From an uncultured Parabacteroides sp. (GTDB taxonomy: Bacteria; Bacteroidota; Bacteroidia; Bacteroidales; Tannerellaceae): a stretch of 49,543 nt of DNA. Position numbers and translations under genes: made by a program. Below the pieces are notes generated by a model. That model did not search any database. It was not told where the DNA came from and was given only the letters and a program-made list of their open reading frames with translations. Below, piece after piece: positions 40,303 through 49,030 of this stretch (position 1 is the stretch's first letter; every line of letters starts with the position of its first letter). Location: the NCBI GenBank assembly GCA_900547435.1, contig URGO01000002.1:1-49543 (forward strand), written 5' to 3'.

Positions 40303-40445
40303 TTAGGAGTTAAGTTTAGGAGTTAGAGGAGTTAAAGGAGTTATCACTCCGCTTCGCTCCGTTAGGAGTTAAAGCCAAATGTTTTTGTTGTTCCAGGAGT
40401 ATTGGCTCTAACTCCTCTAACTCCCCTTAACTACTTTAACTCCTT
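40303..40445. repeat. GAGTTAAAGGAGTTAG array with inverted copy
   Basis: The left arm (40303-40343) has four to five GGAGTTA(A/G) units. The right arm (40401-40445) has the complementary CTAACTCCTCTAACTCCCC run. Between them is ACTCCGCTTCGCTCCGTTAGGAG. The right arm overlaps the last eight codons of the aminotransferase gene. Confidence 0.85.
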
Positions 40446-41634
40446 CTTTATTATACTCCTCCAACGCTTTGCGCAAGACAAACAGGGCTTTGGCGAGATC
40501 CTCTTTCTTGAGTACATACGCTAAGCGGACTTCGTCTTTCCCTAATCCGGGAGTAGTATAGAAACCGGAAGCCGGAGCCATCATGATGGTTTGTCCTTCG
40601 TACTCGAAATCGCTCAGGCACCATGCGCAAAACTTTTCCGCGTCATCGACCGGAAGTTTGGCTACGGTATAGAATGCACCCATCGGAATCGGGGAGTAAC
40701 ATCCCGGAATACGATTCAGTCCGTCTATTAAGAACTTACGCCGTTCCACATATTCGTTGTAGACTTCCAGCATATATTCTTCCGGTGTGTCAAGCGATGC
40801 TTCCGCGATGATTTGTCCGATCAATGGTGGGCTCAGACGTGCCTGACACCATTTCATCACGTTCTCGCGCACCATTTTGTTTTTCGAGATTAAAGCGCCG
40901 ATGCGGATGCCGCATTCGCTATATCGTTTGGAAACGGAATCCACCAGTACCACGTTGTTCTCGATTCCTTCCAAATGGAATGCCGAGATATAAGGTGCTC
41001 CGGTATAACAAAATTCGCGGTAAACCTCATCGGAGAAGAGGAACAGGTCGTATTTCTTCACGATGTCGCGCAACTGGTTCATCTCCTTTTGCGTGTACAG
41101 ATAGCCTGTCGGGTTGTTTGGATTGCAAATCAGGATACCTTTGGTTCGCGGGGTAATTAAGGCCTCGAATTTCTCGACCGAGGGTAAAGCAAAACCCTCT
41201 TCGATGGTAGACGGAACCGTTTTAATCACCGCTCCGCACGAAATGGCAAAGGCCATATAGTTGGCATACGCCGGTTCCGGGACGATAATCTCATCCCCTG
41301 GGTCAAGGCAAGCCATGAACGCAAAGAATACCGCTTCCGAACCGCCGGTCGTGATGATGATATCCTCCGCGTCAACCTGAATATTGAACTTGGCATAGTA
41401 TTTGACCAGTTTCTCCCGGAAACTGCGGATACCTTCGCTGGGAGAGTATTCAAGTACCGTCCGGTCGACATGGCGCAACGCATCCATCGCGACATCGGGC
41501 GTGGGAATGTCCGGCTGCCCGATGTTCAGATGGTATACTTTTACTCCTCTTGCTTTTGCCTCTTCCGCCAACGGAACGAGCTTTCGTATAGGAGAAGCCG
41601 GCATATCGACTCCTCGTTGTGAGATATTCGGCAT
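40417..41634 (-). CDS. Class I/II PLP-dependent aminotransferase
   Basis: This 405-aa cytoplasmic aminotransferase binds pyridoxal phosphate at K236 in VDSVSKRYSECGIRIG. The LNIGQPDIPTPD, NPNNPTGYLY and SDEVYREF blocks are typical of fold-type I aspartate-aminotransferase-like enzymes. The substrate is not assignable from sequence. The final GVKVVKGS is encoded by the repeat array at 40401-40445 and probably replaces the original C-terminus. Confidence 0.9.
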   Translation of the reverse strand: MPNISQRGVDMPASPIRKLVPLAEEAKARGVKVYHLNIGQPDIPTPDVAMDALRHVDRTVLEYSPSEGIRSFREKLVKYYAKFNIQVDAEDIIITTGGSEAVFFAFMACLDPGDEIIVPEPAYANYMAFAISCGAVIKTVPSTIEEGFALPSVEKFEALITPRTKGILICNPNNPTGYLYTQKEMNQLRDIVKKYDLFLFSDEVYREFCYTGAPYISAFHLEGIENNVVLVDSVSKRYSECGIRIGALISKNKMVRENVMKWCQARLSPPLIGQIIAEASLDTPEEYMLEVYNEYVERRKFLIDGLNRIPGCYSPIPMGAFYTVAKLPVDDAEKFCAWCLSDFEYEGQTIMMAPASGFYTTPGLGKDEVRLAYVLKKEDLAKALFVLRKALEEYNKEGVKVVKGS

Positions 41635-41718
41635 TATTTTCTACATTTTATTATTTTGCGGGCAAAGGTAACTATTTAATCCGCAAATAGCAACATACCG
41701 ATGGGGAAAAAGGTTGGC

Positions 41719-43086
41719 TTACATTGGAGCCGCCGGATCTTTTCCCGGTTTCGGAGCTTCGCCTTCGTGATAATCTGGCAACGGCCCCAGTTTGTATTCC
41801 GTCGGACCATAGCGCAGGTCGGAAGCCATAATCTCATCCCAAGTTATCCGTTTGCCGGTATAAGCCGCTTCACGTCCCAAGATAGCCACTTGTGTGGAAT
41901 AAGCCAAATCCAGTGCCTGATTGATTTTCTTATTCAGGCGGATTGACTCAACCAAGTGGATATGTTCCTGATTATACGGGTTCTTTACCGGTTTGGCTTC
42001 ATAATCGTATTGCCAAATAGTGTTTCCGGCATAATCTTCGAAATGAATGGTGTTATTATCGCTCAATAATGCCACGCCTTTCGTACCCAAGATACGTTCC
42101 GACACGTTCCCTTCGCATCCGTCAATCTGACGCGCCGTACACAACATGCGTTTGTTTCCCGCATATGTATAGTCGCACGCGAAGTTGTCATAGATATCAC
42201 CGGTAAGGCGACGCACACGCCCTCCGAATCCTGTAGCCGATTCCGGTCGTTCGCCCATGAACCACGTAACGATGTCGATGTTATGCACCGCCTGGTCTAA
42301 AAGATGGTCTCCGCTCAGCCATTTGATGTTGAACCAGTTGCGTATGCAATATTCCATGTCGCTCCATTCCGGGCGTTTCTTCTTATTCCACCAAGCCCCT
42401 TGGTCCCAATGCGCCGAGGTCGAGATGATATCGCCTATCATTCCGTTGCGTACGTTCACGTAAGCTTCCCAATAATCGCGTCGGTGCCGGCGTTGGTTTC
42501 CGGTGATGACCGTAAGTCCGGCGTTCTCGGCCACCTTAGCCGCGGCTATCACGGTACGGATGCCTGACGGGTCAATGGCGCAGGGCTTTTCCATGAAGAT
42601 ATGTTTCTTGGCTTCTACCGCGGCCTTGAACTGCTCCGGGCGGAAATGAGTGGGTGTACAGAGCAATACGACATCTACATCCGGCATGGCCAATACCTTC
42701 TTGTAGGCATCAAATCCCAGGAAACAATTTTCGTCCGGCACATCGTTGTTGTACTTTTCCTTCAAAACCTTGCGGCATGCGTCTTGCCGGTCTTTGAATA
42801 TATCCGCCAAAGCGATGATGGAAAGGTTGGGACCTGCTTCCAGGAATTGGCAAGCCGCACCTGTTCCGCGGTCTCCGTTCCCGATAAGGGCCGCCTTGAG
42901 CGGTTTCCCGTCCGGGGCAATATCTACAAACGAGAACATACCCAGTTCTTCGGGGGTGAAGTGTTTAGCCGCGGAAGCTCCGGCTCCGGCGGAATTACCA
43001 CTGCATGAGGTTGTTGTCGTTGCTAATCCTAAAGGCAGACTTGCGCCTAAGATCAGCGAGCTGGAAATAAAACTTCTTCGTTTCAT
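41719..43086 (-). CDS. Gfo/Idh/MocA-family oxidoreductase, exported
   Basis: This 455-aa protein has a twin-arginine-like signal (MKRRSFISSSLILGASLPL) ending at a lipobox-like TTSC. It is therefore probably exported folded with its nicotinamide cofactor and tethered. The Rossmann motif GNGDRGTGAA (about 71-80) is followed by FMEKPCAIDPSG, the family's catalytic-lysine region. The C-terminal half (VYHLDQAVHNIDI-type LLDQAVHNIDIVTWFMG) carries the substrate domain. Such proteins in Bacteroidales act on sugars or glycans; the substrate is unknown. Confidence 0.88.
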   Translation of the reverse strand: MKRRSFISSSLILGASLPLGLATTTTSCSGNSAGAGASAAKHFTPEELGMFSFVDIAPDGKPLKAALIGNGDRGTGAACQFLEAGPNLSIIALADIFKDRQDACRKVLKEKYNNDVPDENCFLGFDAYKKVLAMPDVDVVLLCTPTHFRPEQFKAAVEAKKHIFMEKPCAIDPSGIRTVIAAAKVAENAGLTVITGNQRRHRRDYWEAYVNVRNGMIGDIISTSAHWDQGAWWNKKKRPEWSDMEYCIRNWFNIKWLSGDHLLDQAVHNIDIVTWFMGERPESATGFGGRVRRLTGDIYDNFACDYTYAGNKRMLCTARQIDGCEGNVSERILGTKGVALLSDNNTIHFEDYAGNTIWQYDYEAKPVKNPYNQEHIHLVESIRLNKKINQALDLAYSTQVAILGREAAYTGKRITWDEIMASDLRYGPTEYKLGPLPDYHEGEAPKPGKDPAAPM

Positions 43087-43112
43087 ACGATGGTTAGTTT
43101 TAAGGTGTTATT

Positions 43113-43155
43113 ATTTAGTTTTTAAGTTTTTAAGTTTTTAAGTTCTTTGGTTTGT
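43113..43155. repeat. TTTTTAAGTTTTTAAG unit array
   Basis: Three direct AGTTTTTA units and a terminal AAGTTCTTTGG lie 26 bp upstream of the oxidoreductase start on the minus strand; the inverted arm is not obvious here. Confidence 0.7.
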
Positions 43156-43182
43156 GGAGACGTAATTAGTTCCCTTCTTGGG

Positions 43183-43190
43183 CAAATATA
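43183..43190 (-). promoter_or_regulatory. -7 box of the oxidoreductase gene
   Basis: TATATTTG on the minus strand lies about 97 bp upstream of the start codon, so the leader would contain the repeat array at 43113. Confidence 0.55.
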
Positions 43191-43332
43191 GGAAAAATCT
43201 ATGGGATAACCCTCAAAAATCGGTAGAATTGTGTAATCGGATGAGAAAATTAAGTAGTTAGGAGGCATAAAACCGAGCGGGCAGACTTGCTACCCGTCTC
43301 GGAACGTAATCAATTATCCTCTCATTTATACA

Positions 43333-44415
43333 TTATTTCAAATGTTCATGGTAGAATGAGACAATTTTGTCGAACGGAATCTTATCGAAGTTATCATATA
43401 GGTCGGTGTGGTTTGCACCGGGAATGATCAACAATTCTTTGTTGTCTCCTTTTAATTCCTTATACGTGTCTTCGCTGAAGTAACGTGAGTGAGCATTTTC
43501 GCCATGGATAAGCAATACGGCATTACGGATTTCACCGGCATACGCCAGGATTGGCATATTGAGGAAGGAGAGGGTAGAGGTCTTGTTCCATCCTCCGTTC
43601 GAATTGAGCGATCGTTTGTGATAGCCACGTTCTGTCTTATAGTAGTTGAAATAGTCTTTCAGGAATTGGGGCGCATCGGCCGGTACCGTATCGGGCAATC
43701 CTCCGGCAAGGGCGTATGTCCCATTCCGATAATCTTCTGTGCGTTGTGCATTCAATTGTTTGCGCAGTTCATTACGGGCATCTGGATTGTTTGCGGTATC
43801 AAAATATCCGTTGGCATTCACGCGGCTCATATCATACATCGTAGAAGCTACGGTCGCTTTAATACGTGTGTCGATAGCCGCGGCATTAACCGCCATACCT
43901 CCCCAACCACAGATACCCAGGATGCCGATACGTTCGGGGTCTACATCTTTACGGGTCGACAGATAGTCTATAGCGGCACAGAAGTCTTCGGTGTTGATGT
44001 CGGGCGAAGCTACATAACGGGGTTTTCCTCCGCTTTCTCCGGTAAAAGACGGGTCAAAAGCGATAGTCAGGAACCCGCGTTCCGCCAATGTCTGGGCATA
44101 AAGGCCCGAAGCCTGTTCTTTGACGGCTCCGAAAGGACCGCAAATGGCGATAGCCGGTAATTTCCCCGTTGCTCCTTGGGGCATATACAGGTCTGCGGCT
44201 AGAGTGATGCCATAGCGGTTATGGAATGTGATTTTCGAGTGGCTCACTTTGTCACTCTGCGGGAATACTTTGTCCCATTCTTGCGTTAAATTCAGTTGCT
44301 CTTCCATACTATTGTCTGTTTTAAGTTGATTTTCCTGTTCCTGTTTGTCTCCTGTCCCGCACGAACAGATGAGGAGTGCCAAACAGATTGCTGCAATGGA
44401 TGATTTCTTTTTCAT
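43333..44415 (-). CDS. Alpha/beta hydrolase lipoprotein with Cys nucleophile
   Basis: This 360-aa protein starts with a lipoprotein signal (MKKKSSIAAICLALLICSCG). The nucleophile elbow is G-I-C-G-W-G near C169, G-x-C-x-G rather than G-x-S-x-G as in dienelactone-hydrolase-like enzymes. The His of IPGANHTDL near residue 340 would complete a triad. FNYYKTERGYHKR lies in the cap. The substrate is unknown. An AraC regulator is encoded directly upstream on the same strand and may control it. A -7 box TACCTTTG lies at 44477-44484. Confidence 0.85.
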   Translation of the reverse strand: MKKKSSIAAICLALLICSCGTGDKQEQENQLKTDNSMEEQLNLTQEWDKVFPQSDKVSHSKITFHNRYGITLAADLYMPQGATGKLPAIAICGPFGAVKEQASGLYAQTLAERGFLTIAFDPSFTGESGGKPRYVASPDINTEDFCAAIDYLSTRKDVDPERIGILGICGWGGMAVNAAAIDTRIKATVASTMYDMSRVNANGYFDTANNPDARNELRKQLNAQRTEDYRNGTYALAGGLPDTVPADAPQFLKDYFNYYKTERGYHKRSLNSNGGWNKTSTLSFLNMPILAYAGEIRNAVLLIHGENAHSRYFSEDTYKELKGDNKELLIIPGANHTDLYDNFDKIPFDKIVSFYHEHLK

Positions 44416-44476
44416 AAACGTTCTTTTATTGAGGGTTATGAGTTTTTTTATTTATTCGTTTATTGGTTTACGAATG

Positions 44477-44484
44477 CAAAGGTA
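44477..44484 (-). promoter_or_regulatory. -7 box of the alpha/beta hydrolase gene
   Basis: TACCTTTG on the minus strand lies 62 bp upstream of the hydrolase start, in the spacer behind the AraC gene. Confidence 0.6.
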
Positions 44485-44540
44485 AAGCGGAACAGAAACA
44501 CATCCATTGCTGTACAGCTCAAATAGTATTGCTGAAAAGT

Positions 44541-45401
44541 TCAATTATCTAATGATGAGACCGATGTAGGGGCAATGCCATATTGCCTTTTAAACGCGGT
44601 GGAGAAATGCGACTGGTTTTTGAAACCGACCTGGGTATATACATCCACGATTCTTTTCCCGCCTTCCCGCATCATGGCGTATGCTACCTCAAGGCGTTTG
44701 TGTATGAGCCATTTTTCAGGAGTAAGGTCGCTTATCTTCTTGAAGTCTCGCTTGAAGGTGGCCAGGCTTCTTCCGGTATAATGCGCCAAATCTTCTATCG
44801 TGAACTCATACATATAATTTTGATTCATAAATTCGAGGATATCAATCTTCCAAGGTTCATTGAAATCAAATAGAGTAGGGGCGAACCGTTTGTCAATATG
44901 GAGTAAAGCGAGTAATCCCTCTTGCATTTTCAGGTACATGAAGTCATCTTGCGGTTTTACCTCCGGGTCGAAGAAGGGAGTCAGCGAGGCGAAAAGGCTA
45001 GTTATTTCAGCTGTTTTGGGCAATTTGATTACCTCCGGTTTTAGTTTAGGTGTATTGGCCGGAACTTTATACAGGTCGAGTTTGGCGTACATTTCTCTTA
45101 GGAATTTCCGGGTGAAACTCAGGAATATGCCGCAATAACGTTCGCCTTCGTATGGCCTTTTGTACAGAGTAATATGGTGATCGCGCGGGATATATACGCA
45201 TTCTCCTTTCCCTACGTGGATTTGTTCTTTGCCATTATCGAGAATCATCTCGCCGGAATATACATAGTTCATGGCATATTCCCGCGAACGATGAATGCAT
45301 CCGCTGAGGTCATCGTAAAAGAAGCTATAAAACACGTCCGCGTAGTTGAAGATGAGTTTCAATGGATTGTTTTGTCCTTTTTCTGTTTGTTTATGTTCCA
45401 T
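44541..45401 (-). CDS. AraC-family transcriptional regulator
   Basis: This 286-aa regulator has an N-terminal cupin-like sensor domain (about 1-160). Its C-terminal AraC double helix-turn-helix (about 190-286) includes TIEDLAHYTGRSLATFKRDF and VYTQVGFKNQSHFSTAFKRQ. The start at 45401 (MEHKQTEKGQ) is chosen because the -7 box TAACTTTG (45437-45444) lies just upstream, which excludes 45449. Likely targets are the alpha/beta hydrolase gene downstream or the four-palindrome array upstream (45511-45605), but no direct evidence decides. Confidence 0.9.
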   Translation of the reverse strand: MEHKQTEKGQNNPLKLIFNYADVFYSFFYDDLSGCIHRSREYAMNYVYSGEMILDNGKEQIHVGKGECVYIPRDHHITLYKRPYEGERYCGIFLSFTRKFLREMYAKLDLYKVPANTPKLKPEVIKLPKTAEITSLFASLTPFFDPEVKPQDDFMYLKMQEGLLALLHIDKRFAPTLFDFNEPWKIDILEFMNQNYMYEFTIEDLAHYTGRSLATFKRDFKKISDLTPEKWLIHKRLEVAYAMMREGGKRIVDVYTQVGFKNQSHFSTAFKRQYGIAPTSVSSLDN

Positions 45402-45436
45402 AGTGCATATTCCTTTTTCCTTATTTATATGGAATG

Positions 45437-45444
45437 CAAAGTTA
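45437..45444 (-). promoter_or_regulatory. -7 box of the AraC gene
   Basis: TAACTTTG on the minus strand; TTG about 18 bp upstream could be a weak -33 box. It is divergent from the C1 peptidase promoter, with the operator array between them. Confidence 0.6.
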
Positions 45445-45510
45445 ACCAATAAATTTAAAACAACTTCTAAAACATGGAAACTTAAAATTTCACGGATTTA
45501 AAAGACGATT

Positions 45511-45605
45511 TGTTTGCATCACCCGGGTGAATTAATTAATTCACAACTGTGAATTGATTGCATCACAACTGTGATGCAATTGATTCACCCTTGTGATGCA
45601 AACAA
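45511..45605. promoter_or_regulatory. Four TCAC-N4-GTGA palindromes with exact 22-bp spacing
   Basis: Cores lie at 45519-45530 (spacer ccgg), 45541-45552 (aact), 45563-45574 (aact) and 45585-45596 (cctt). Centres are 22 bp apart in every case, two helical turns, so all sites face the same side of DNA. The 10-bp linkers are ATTAATTAAT, ATTGATTGCA and TGCAATTGAT. The outer flanks TTTGTTTGCA and TGCAAACAA are reverse complements, giving overall dyad symmetry about 45557.5. It lies in the divergent spacer of the AraC and C1 peptidase genes and looks like a cooperative multi-dimer operator. The binding protein is unknown. Confidence 0.75.
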
Positions 45606-45696
45606 TTTGTTCCTTCTGATAGAGGAAATTTCGGGGAGATTGCAAGAAAAAGGCAAGATGTTTGTGAGAAAATAGGGGGAATTCAAAACAAAGTTG

Positions 45697-45704
45697 TATA
45701 TTTG
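45697..45704 (+). promoter_or_regulatory. -7 box of the C1 peptidase gene
   Basis: TATATTTG lies 37 bp upstream of the start codon; a TTTG -33 box is not seen at the expected distance. Confidence 0.55.
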
Positions 45705-45741
45705 CCCCTCAATAATGATTCATTTAAAACTTTAAATAAAC

Positions 45742-46941
45742 ATGAAGAAAATAATTGTATCGGCCCTATTGTTGGCTATGGTGTTGCCTTCTGTTGATGC
45801 GAAGGACAAAAAGAAAGAGAAAGAGGAGGGATATGTTTTCACTCCGGTAAAAGAGTTGAAAATTACTCCGATTAAGAACCAGAATAGAAGCGGTACCTGC
45901 TGGAGCTTCTCGGCGGTTGCCTTTTTGGAATCGGAATTATTGCGCATGGGCAAGGGTGAGTACGATTTGTCTGAGATGTTTATTGTAAGTAAAAACTATA
46001 AAGACAAAGGCGAGAAATTTGTTCGTTTGCATGGCGAGTTGAATTATGCGCAGGGCGGTTCGTTTACCGATGTTTTGATGGCTTGGAAAGACTACGGAAT
46101 CGTTCCGGAGTCGGTAATGAGCGGTTTGCAGTATGGCGAGGATATGCACGTGCATGGCGAAGTGGAATCGTTGTCTCGCGCTTATCTGGATGCGGTTATC
46201 AAAAATCCGAATCGCAAGCTTTCTACGGCTTGGAAGAAGGGCTTTGACGGAATTATCGATGCTTATTTGGGTGTAGCTCCGGAGAAGTTTACTTATAATG
46301 GTAAGGAATATACACCGAAGAGCTTTGCGGCTGAGTTGGGACTTAATCCGGATGACTATGTTTCGCTGACTTCTTATACACATCATCCGTTCTATTCCCA
46401 ATTCGCTTTGGAAATTCAGGACAACTGGCGCTGGGCGCTTTCATATAATCTGCCGATTGACGAATTGATGCAGGTGTTCGACAATGCCATCAATACCGGT
46501 TATACCATCGCTTGGGGCTCAGACGTGAGCGAAAAGGGATTTACCCGTAACGGTATTGCCGTTATGCCGGATATCGAATCGATGGAACGTAGCGGTTCGG
46601 ACCAAGACCATTGGTTGGGCCTGAGTGCATCAGAGAAAGAGGCTGAAATCAAGAAGATGCTGGAGAAGCCTTGTCAGGAAATCAACGTAACGCAGGAAAT
46701 GCGTCAGGAGGCTTACGATAATTATGAAACCACGGACGACCATGGTATGCAGATTTACGGTATTGCCAAGGATCAGACGGGCAAGAAATTTTATATGGTA
46801 AAGAATTCTTGGGGTACCGATAATAAATATAAAGGTACATGGTATGCTTCAGAAACTTTCGTGAAGTATAAAACCATGAATATCGTGGTTCATAAGGACG
46901 CAATACCTCAAGCTATCAAGGATAAACTGGGAATAAAGTAA
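45742..46941 (+). CDS. C1-family cysteine aminopeptidase (bleomycin-hydrolase-like)
   Basis: This 399-aa protease has a signal peptide (MKKIIVSALLLAMVLPSVDA) and so works in the envelope. The catalytic Cys is in QNRSGTCWSFSA (about residue 53), the His in DDHGMQIYG (about 332) and the Asn in VKNSWG (about 353). The large insertions and spacing match the aminopeptidase C/bleomycin hydrolase branch of papain-like enzymes. It lies divergent from the AraC gene with the palindrome array between them. Confidence 0.9.
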   Translation: MKKIIVSALLLAMVLPSVDAKDKKKEKEEGYVFTPVKELKITPIKNQNRSGTCWSFSAVAFLESELLRMGKGEYDLSEMFIVSKNYKDKGEKFVRLHGELNYAQGGSFTDVLMAWKDYGIVPESVMSGLQYGEDMHVHGEVESLSRAYLDAVIKNPNRKLSTAWKKGFDGIIDAYLGVAPEKFTYNGKEYTPKSFAAELGLNPDDYVSLTSYTHHPFYSQFALEIQDNWRWALSYNLPIDELMQVFDNAINTGYTIAWGSDVSEKGFTRNGIAVMPDIESMERSGSDQDHWLGLSASEKEAEIKKMLEKPCQEINVTQEMRQEAYDNYETTDDHGMQIYGIAKDQTGKKFYMVKNSWGTDNKYKGTWYASETFVKYKTMNIVVHKDAIPQAIKDKLGIK

Positions 46942-47017
46942 GTTGACAAGGTAACAAGTTGACAGGTTGACGAGGGCTCAAAGAGTGAGATGACCTTGTT
47001 TTCTTGTCAACTTGTCT
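46940..47017. repeat. AGTTGACAAGGTAACAAG inverted array after the peptidase
   Basis: The left units (46940-46975) face CCTTGTTTTCTTGTCAACTT (46993-47017). Pairing gives a stem of about 20 bp. It lies directly behind the peptidase stop codon and may end its transcript. Confidence 0.8.
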
Positions 47018-47068
47018 TCTTTATTTGTAGGAATTTTGTTTTTTTATAACATGCAGGCTTGTTTTTAA

Positions 47069-47099
47069 GATTTAGACTTCCTACCTTTGCACCCGTAAT
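47069..47099 (+). promoter_or_regulatory. Promoter of the initiator tRNA gene
   Basis: TTG (47069-47071), a 20-bp spacer and TACCTTTG (47092-47099) match the consensus apart from the first base of the -33 box, as expected for a strongly expressed tRNA. Confidence 0.7.
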
Positions 47100-47121
47100 C
47101 GAAAAGGTTACAACGCGACAT

Positions 47122-47193
<72 letters not shown>

Positions 47194-47201
47194 CTAATCA
47201 G

Positions 47202-47234
47202 AACCACCTCGAAATGAACTTCGAGGTGGTTTTT
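47202..47234 (+). terminator. Terminator of tRNA-fMet
   Basis: AACCACCTCGAA, loop atgaac and TTCGAGGTGGTT form a perfect 12-bp stem followed by a T run. Confidence 0.9.
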
Positions 47235-47255
47235 AGTTTATATCGTTTATCAAAA

Positions 47256-48443
47256 TCACTCCACATAAAGCACCAATCCCTTCAGGTACTCGCCTTCCGG
47301 ATGATAAATATTGACCGGATGATCGGCCGGCTGGGTCAATTGATGCAAAATGCGGACACTCCGTTTGGCTTGCGCAGCCGCACTGAAAACCGCCAGGCGG
47401 AAATTTTCTTTGCTGACCACCTGCGAACAGGAGAAAGTAAACAGGATTCCTCCGGGCTGGATTTTCTCGAAGGCAATCGCATTCAGTTTGCGGTATCCCT
47501 GCAAGGCATTGCGCAGCACATTCTTATGTTTGGCAAATGCCGGAGGATCCAAAATAATCAGGTCATAGTTACTACCCATCCTTTCCAAGAACTTAAATGC
47601 GTCTTCGGCAAAAGCCTGATGACGGGGATCGTCCAGGAAGTTCAATTCCACATTACGATTGGTCAACGATATAGCCTTGGCGGAACTATCCACCGAATGC
47701 ACCAGCTTGGCCCCGCCACGCATCGCGTAAAACGAAAATCCGCCGGTATAGCAAAACATATTCAGGACAGAACGGCCTTTCGCATAATGTTCCAGCAACG
47801 AACGATTCTCGCGTTGGTCGACAAAGAAACCCGTCTTTTGACCTTTTTGCCAATCCACACAAAACCGCAAACCATTCTCTACGGCTATATCTTCTACGTC
47901 CTCTCCCATCAGATAGCCATTCTCGGTATCTATATCCGCCTTATAAGGAAGGGTCGTCTCAGACTTATAATAAATATTCTGCAACGCATCCCCTATCACC
48001 TCTTTCAACGCCCCGGCTATCTCCTGACGACATCGGTGCATTCCCACCGAATGGGCTTGCATAACCGCTGTATGCGCATACATATCAATCACCAATCCGG
48101 GCAGATTATCCCCCTCGCCATGCACCAGACGGAACGTATTGTTGTTTTCCGCATTCGCCAATCCCAACGTACAACGCAACTGATAAGCCGAGCGAATCCG
48201 CTCCACCCAAAAAGCATGGTCTATCTCACGTTGTTCGAACGACAAGACACGGACGGCAATGCTTCCTATCTGATAGTGGCCTACCGCCAAGAAATCACCG
48301 TTCGCCCCATAGACTTCTACCAAATCCCCCTCTTCCGGCTTTCCTTCTATCCGTTGAATCGCTCCGGAAAACACCCACGGGTGGAACCGCAACAACGATT
48401 CCTCTTTCTTGGGTTTCAGTAATATTTTACAATAGTTCATCAT
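47256..48443 (-). CDS. RlmI-like rRNA cytosine-C5 methyltransferase
   Basis: This 395-aa SAM-dependent methyltransferase begins with a PUA domain (about 1-75, with KEESLLRFHPWVFSGAI). A central domain follows, then the Rossmann fold with SAM motif VLNMFCYTGGFSFYAMRGG and catalytic-loop LDPPAFAK. E. coli RlmI methylates C1962 of 23S rRNA; the same target is likely but unproven here. Its start overlaps the stop of the exonuclease gene by 4 bp, indicating an operon. Confidence 0.88.
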   Translation of the reverse strand: MMNYCKILLKPKKEESLLRFHPWVFSGAIQRIEGKPEEGDLVEVYGANGDFLAVGHYQIGSIAVRVLSFEQREIDHAFWVERIRSAYQLRCTLGLANAENNNTFRLVHGEGDNLPGLVIDMYAHTAVMQAHSVGMHRCRQEIAGALKEVIGDALQNIYYKSETTLPYKADIDTENGYLMGEDVEDIAVENGLRFCVDWQKGQKTGFFVDQRENRSLLEHYAKGRSVLNMFCYTGGFSFYAMRGGAKLVHSVDSSAKAISLTNRNVELNFLDDPRHQAFAEDAFKFLERMGSNYDLIILDPPAFAKHKNVLRNALQGYRKLNAIAFEKIQPGGILFTFSCSQVVSKENFRLAVFSAAAQAKRSVRILHQLTQPADHPVNIYHPEGEYLKGLVLYVE

Positions 48444-49030
48444 GCTTCGTTATTCAGTTGTTTATAGATTTGCAGGCAAGCCCATGCGTCTAATGCGGCA
48501 TACCTTTTTTGTTGTTCTGTCAATATATCGGTCTCCCAATTGCTCAAGCGTTGTCCTTTGGAGATTTTTTTCCCGAACAAAATGGCGTAGATCTTTTGCA
48601 AACTGGCCTCCTCGATGCCATATTGCAAGACCAGCGACTGGATATCCAAGAAGTTCAGCGGATTAATCTCGACCCGTTTGCGCAACGAATTGAAGTCATC
48701 GCGAAGCGAGAGACCTATCTTCATCACGTCCGCATTCCCCAGCAACCGTCCCAACGAAGCGGGAAAACCCATATAGTTCAGCCGGAACAGGAAACAGGTA
48801 TCATCCGTAGACAATTGTACCAAGGAAACTTTATAGCGCCTTCCTTTCCGGAAACTCGGCCGCGTCTCGGTATCAAAACCTATCCGTGGGAATTTTTGCA
48901 GATACTCCACGGCTTTGTTGGCCTCGCTCTCCGTCGTAAGTACAAATATACGTCCGTCGAAATGCTCCATAGGGAGGTCTTCTACCTCCTCTTTTGTAAT
49001 TGTATGTACATACTTATCTGTCATCACCAT
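48440..49030 (-). CDS. 3'-5' exonuclease, RNase D-like DEDDy domain
   Basis: This 196-aa protein consists of a single DEDDy exonuclease domain. Motif I is GFDTET, motif II is in IGLSLRDDFNSL and motif III is YAALDAWACLQIY. It lacks the HRDC domains of RNase D. Substrates are RNA or DNA 3' ends; which is unknown. The ATG at 49030 overlaps the DUF5063 stop; a second ATG (49024, MTDKYVHTI) is also possible. It is sandwiched in an operon between DUF5063 and the rRNA methyltransferase gene, hinting at RNA metabolism. Confidence 0.88.
   Translation of the reverse strand: MVMTDKYVHTITKEEVEDLPMEHFDGRIFVLTTESEANKAVEYLQKFPRIGFDTETRPSFRKGRRYKVSLVQLSTDDTCFLFRLNYMGFPASLGRLLGNADVMKIGLSLRDDFNSLRKRVEINPLNFLDIQSLVLQYGIEEASLQKIYAILFGKKISKGQRLSNWETDILTEQQKRYAALDAWACLQIYKQLNNEA

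Noticed and set aside
45511..45605. CRISPR array
   Set aside because: The 22-bp units are palindromic operators with 10-bp AT-rich linkers, not identical repeats with unique 30-bp spacers; no cas genes are present.
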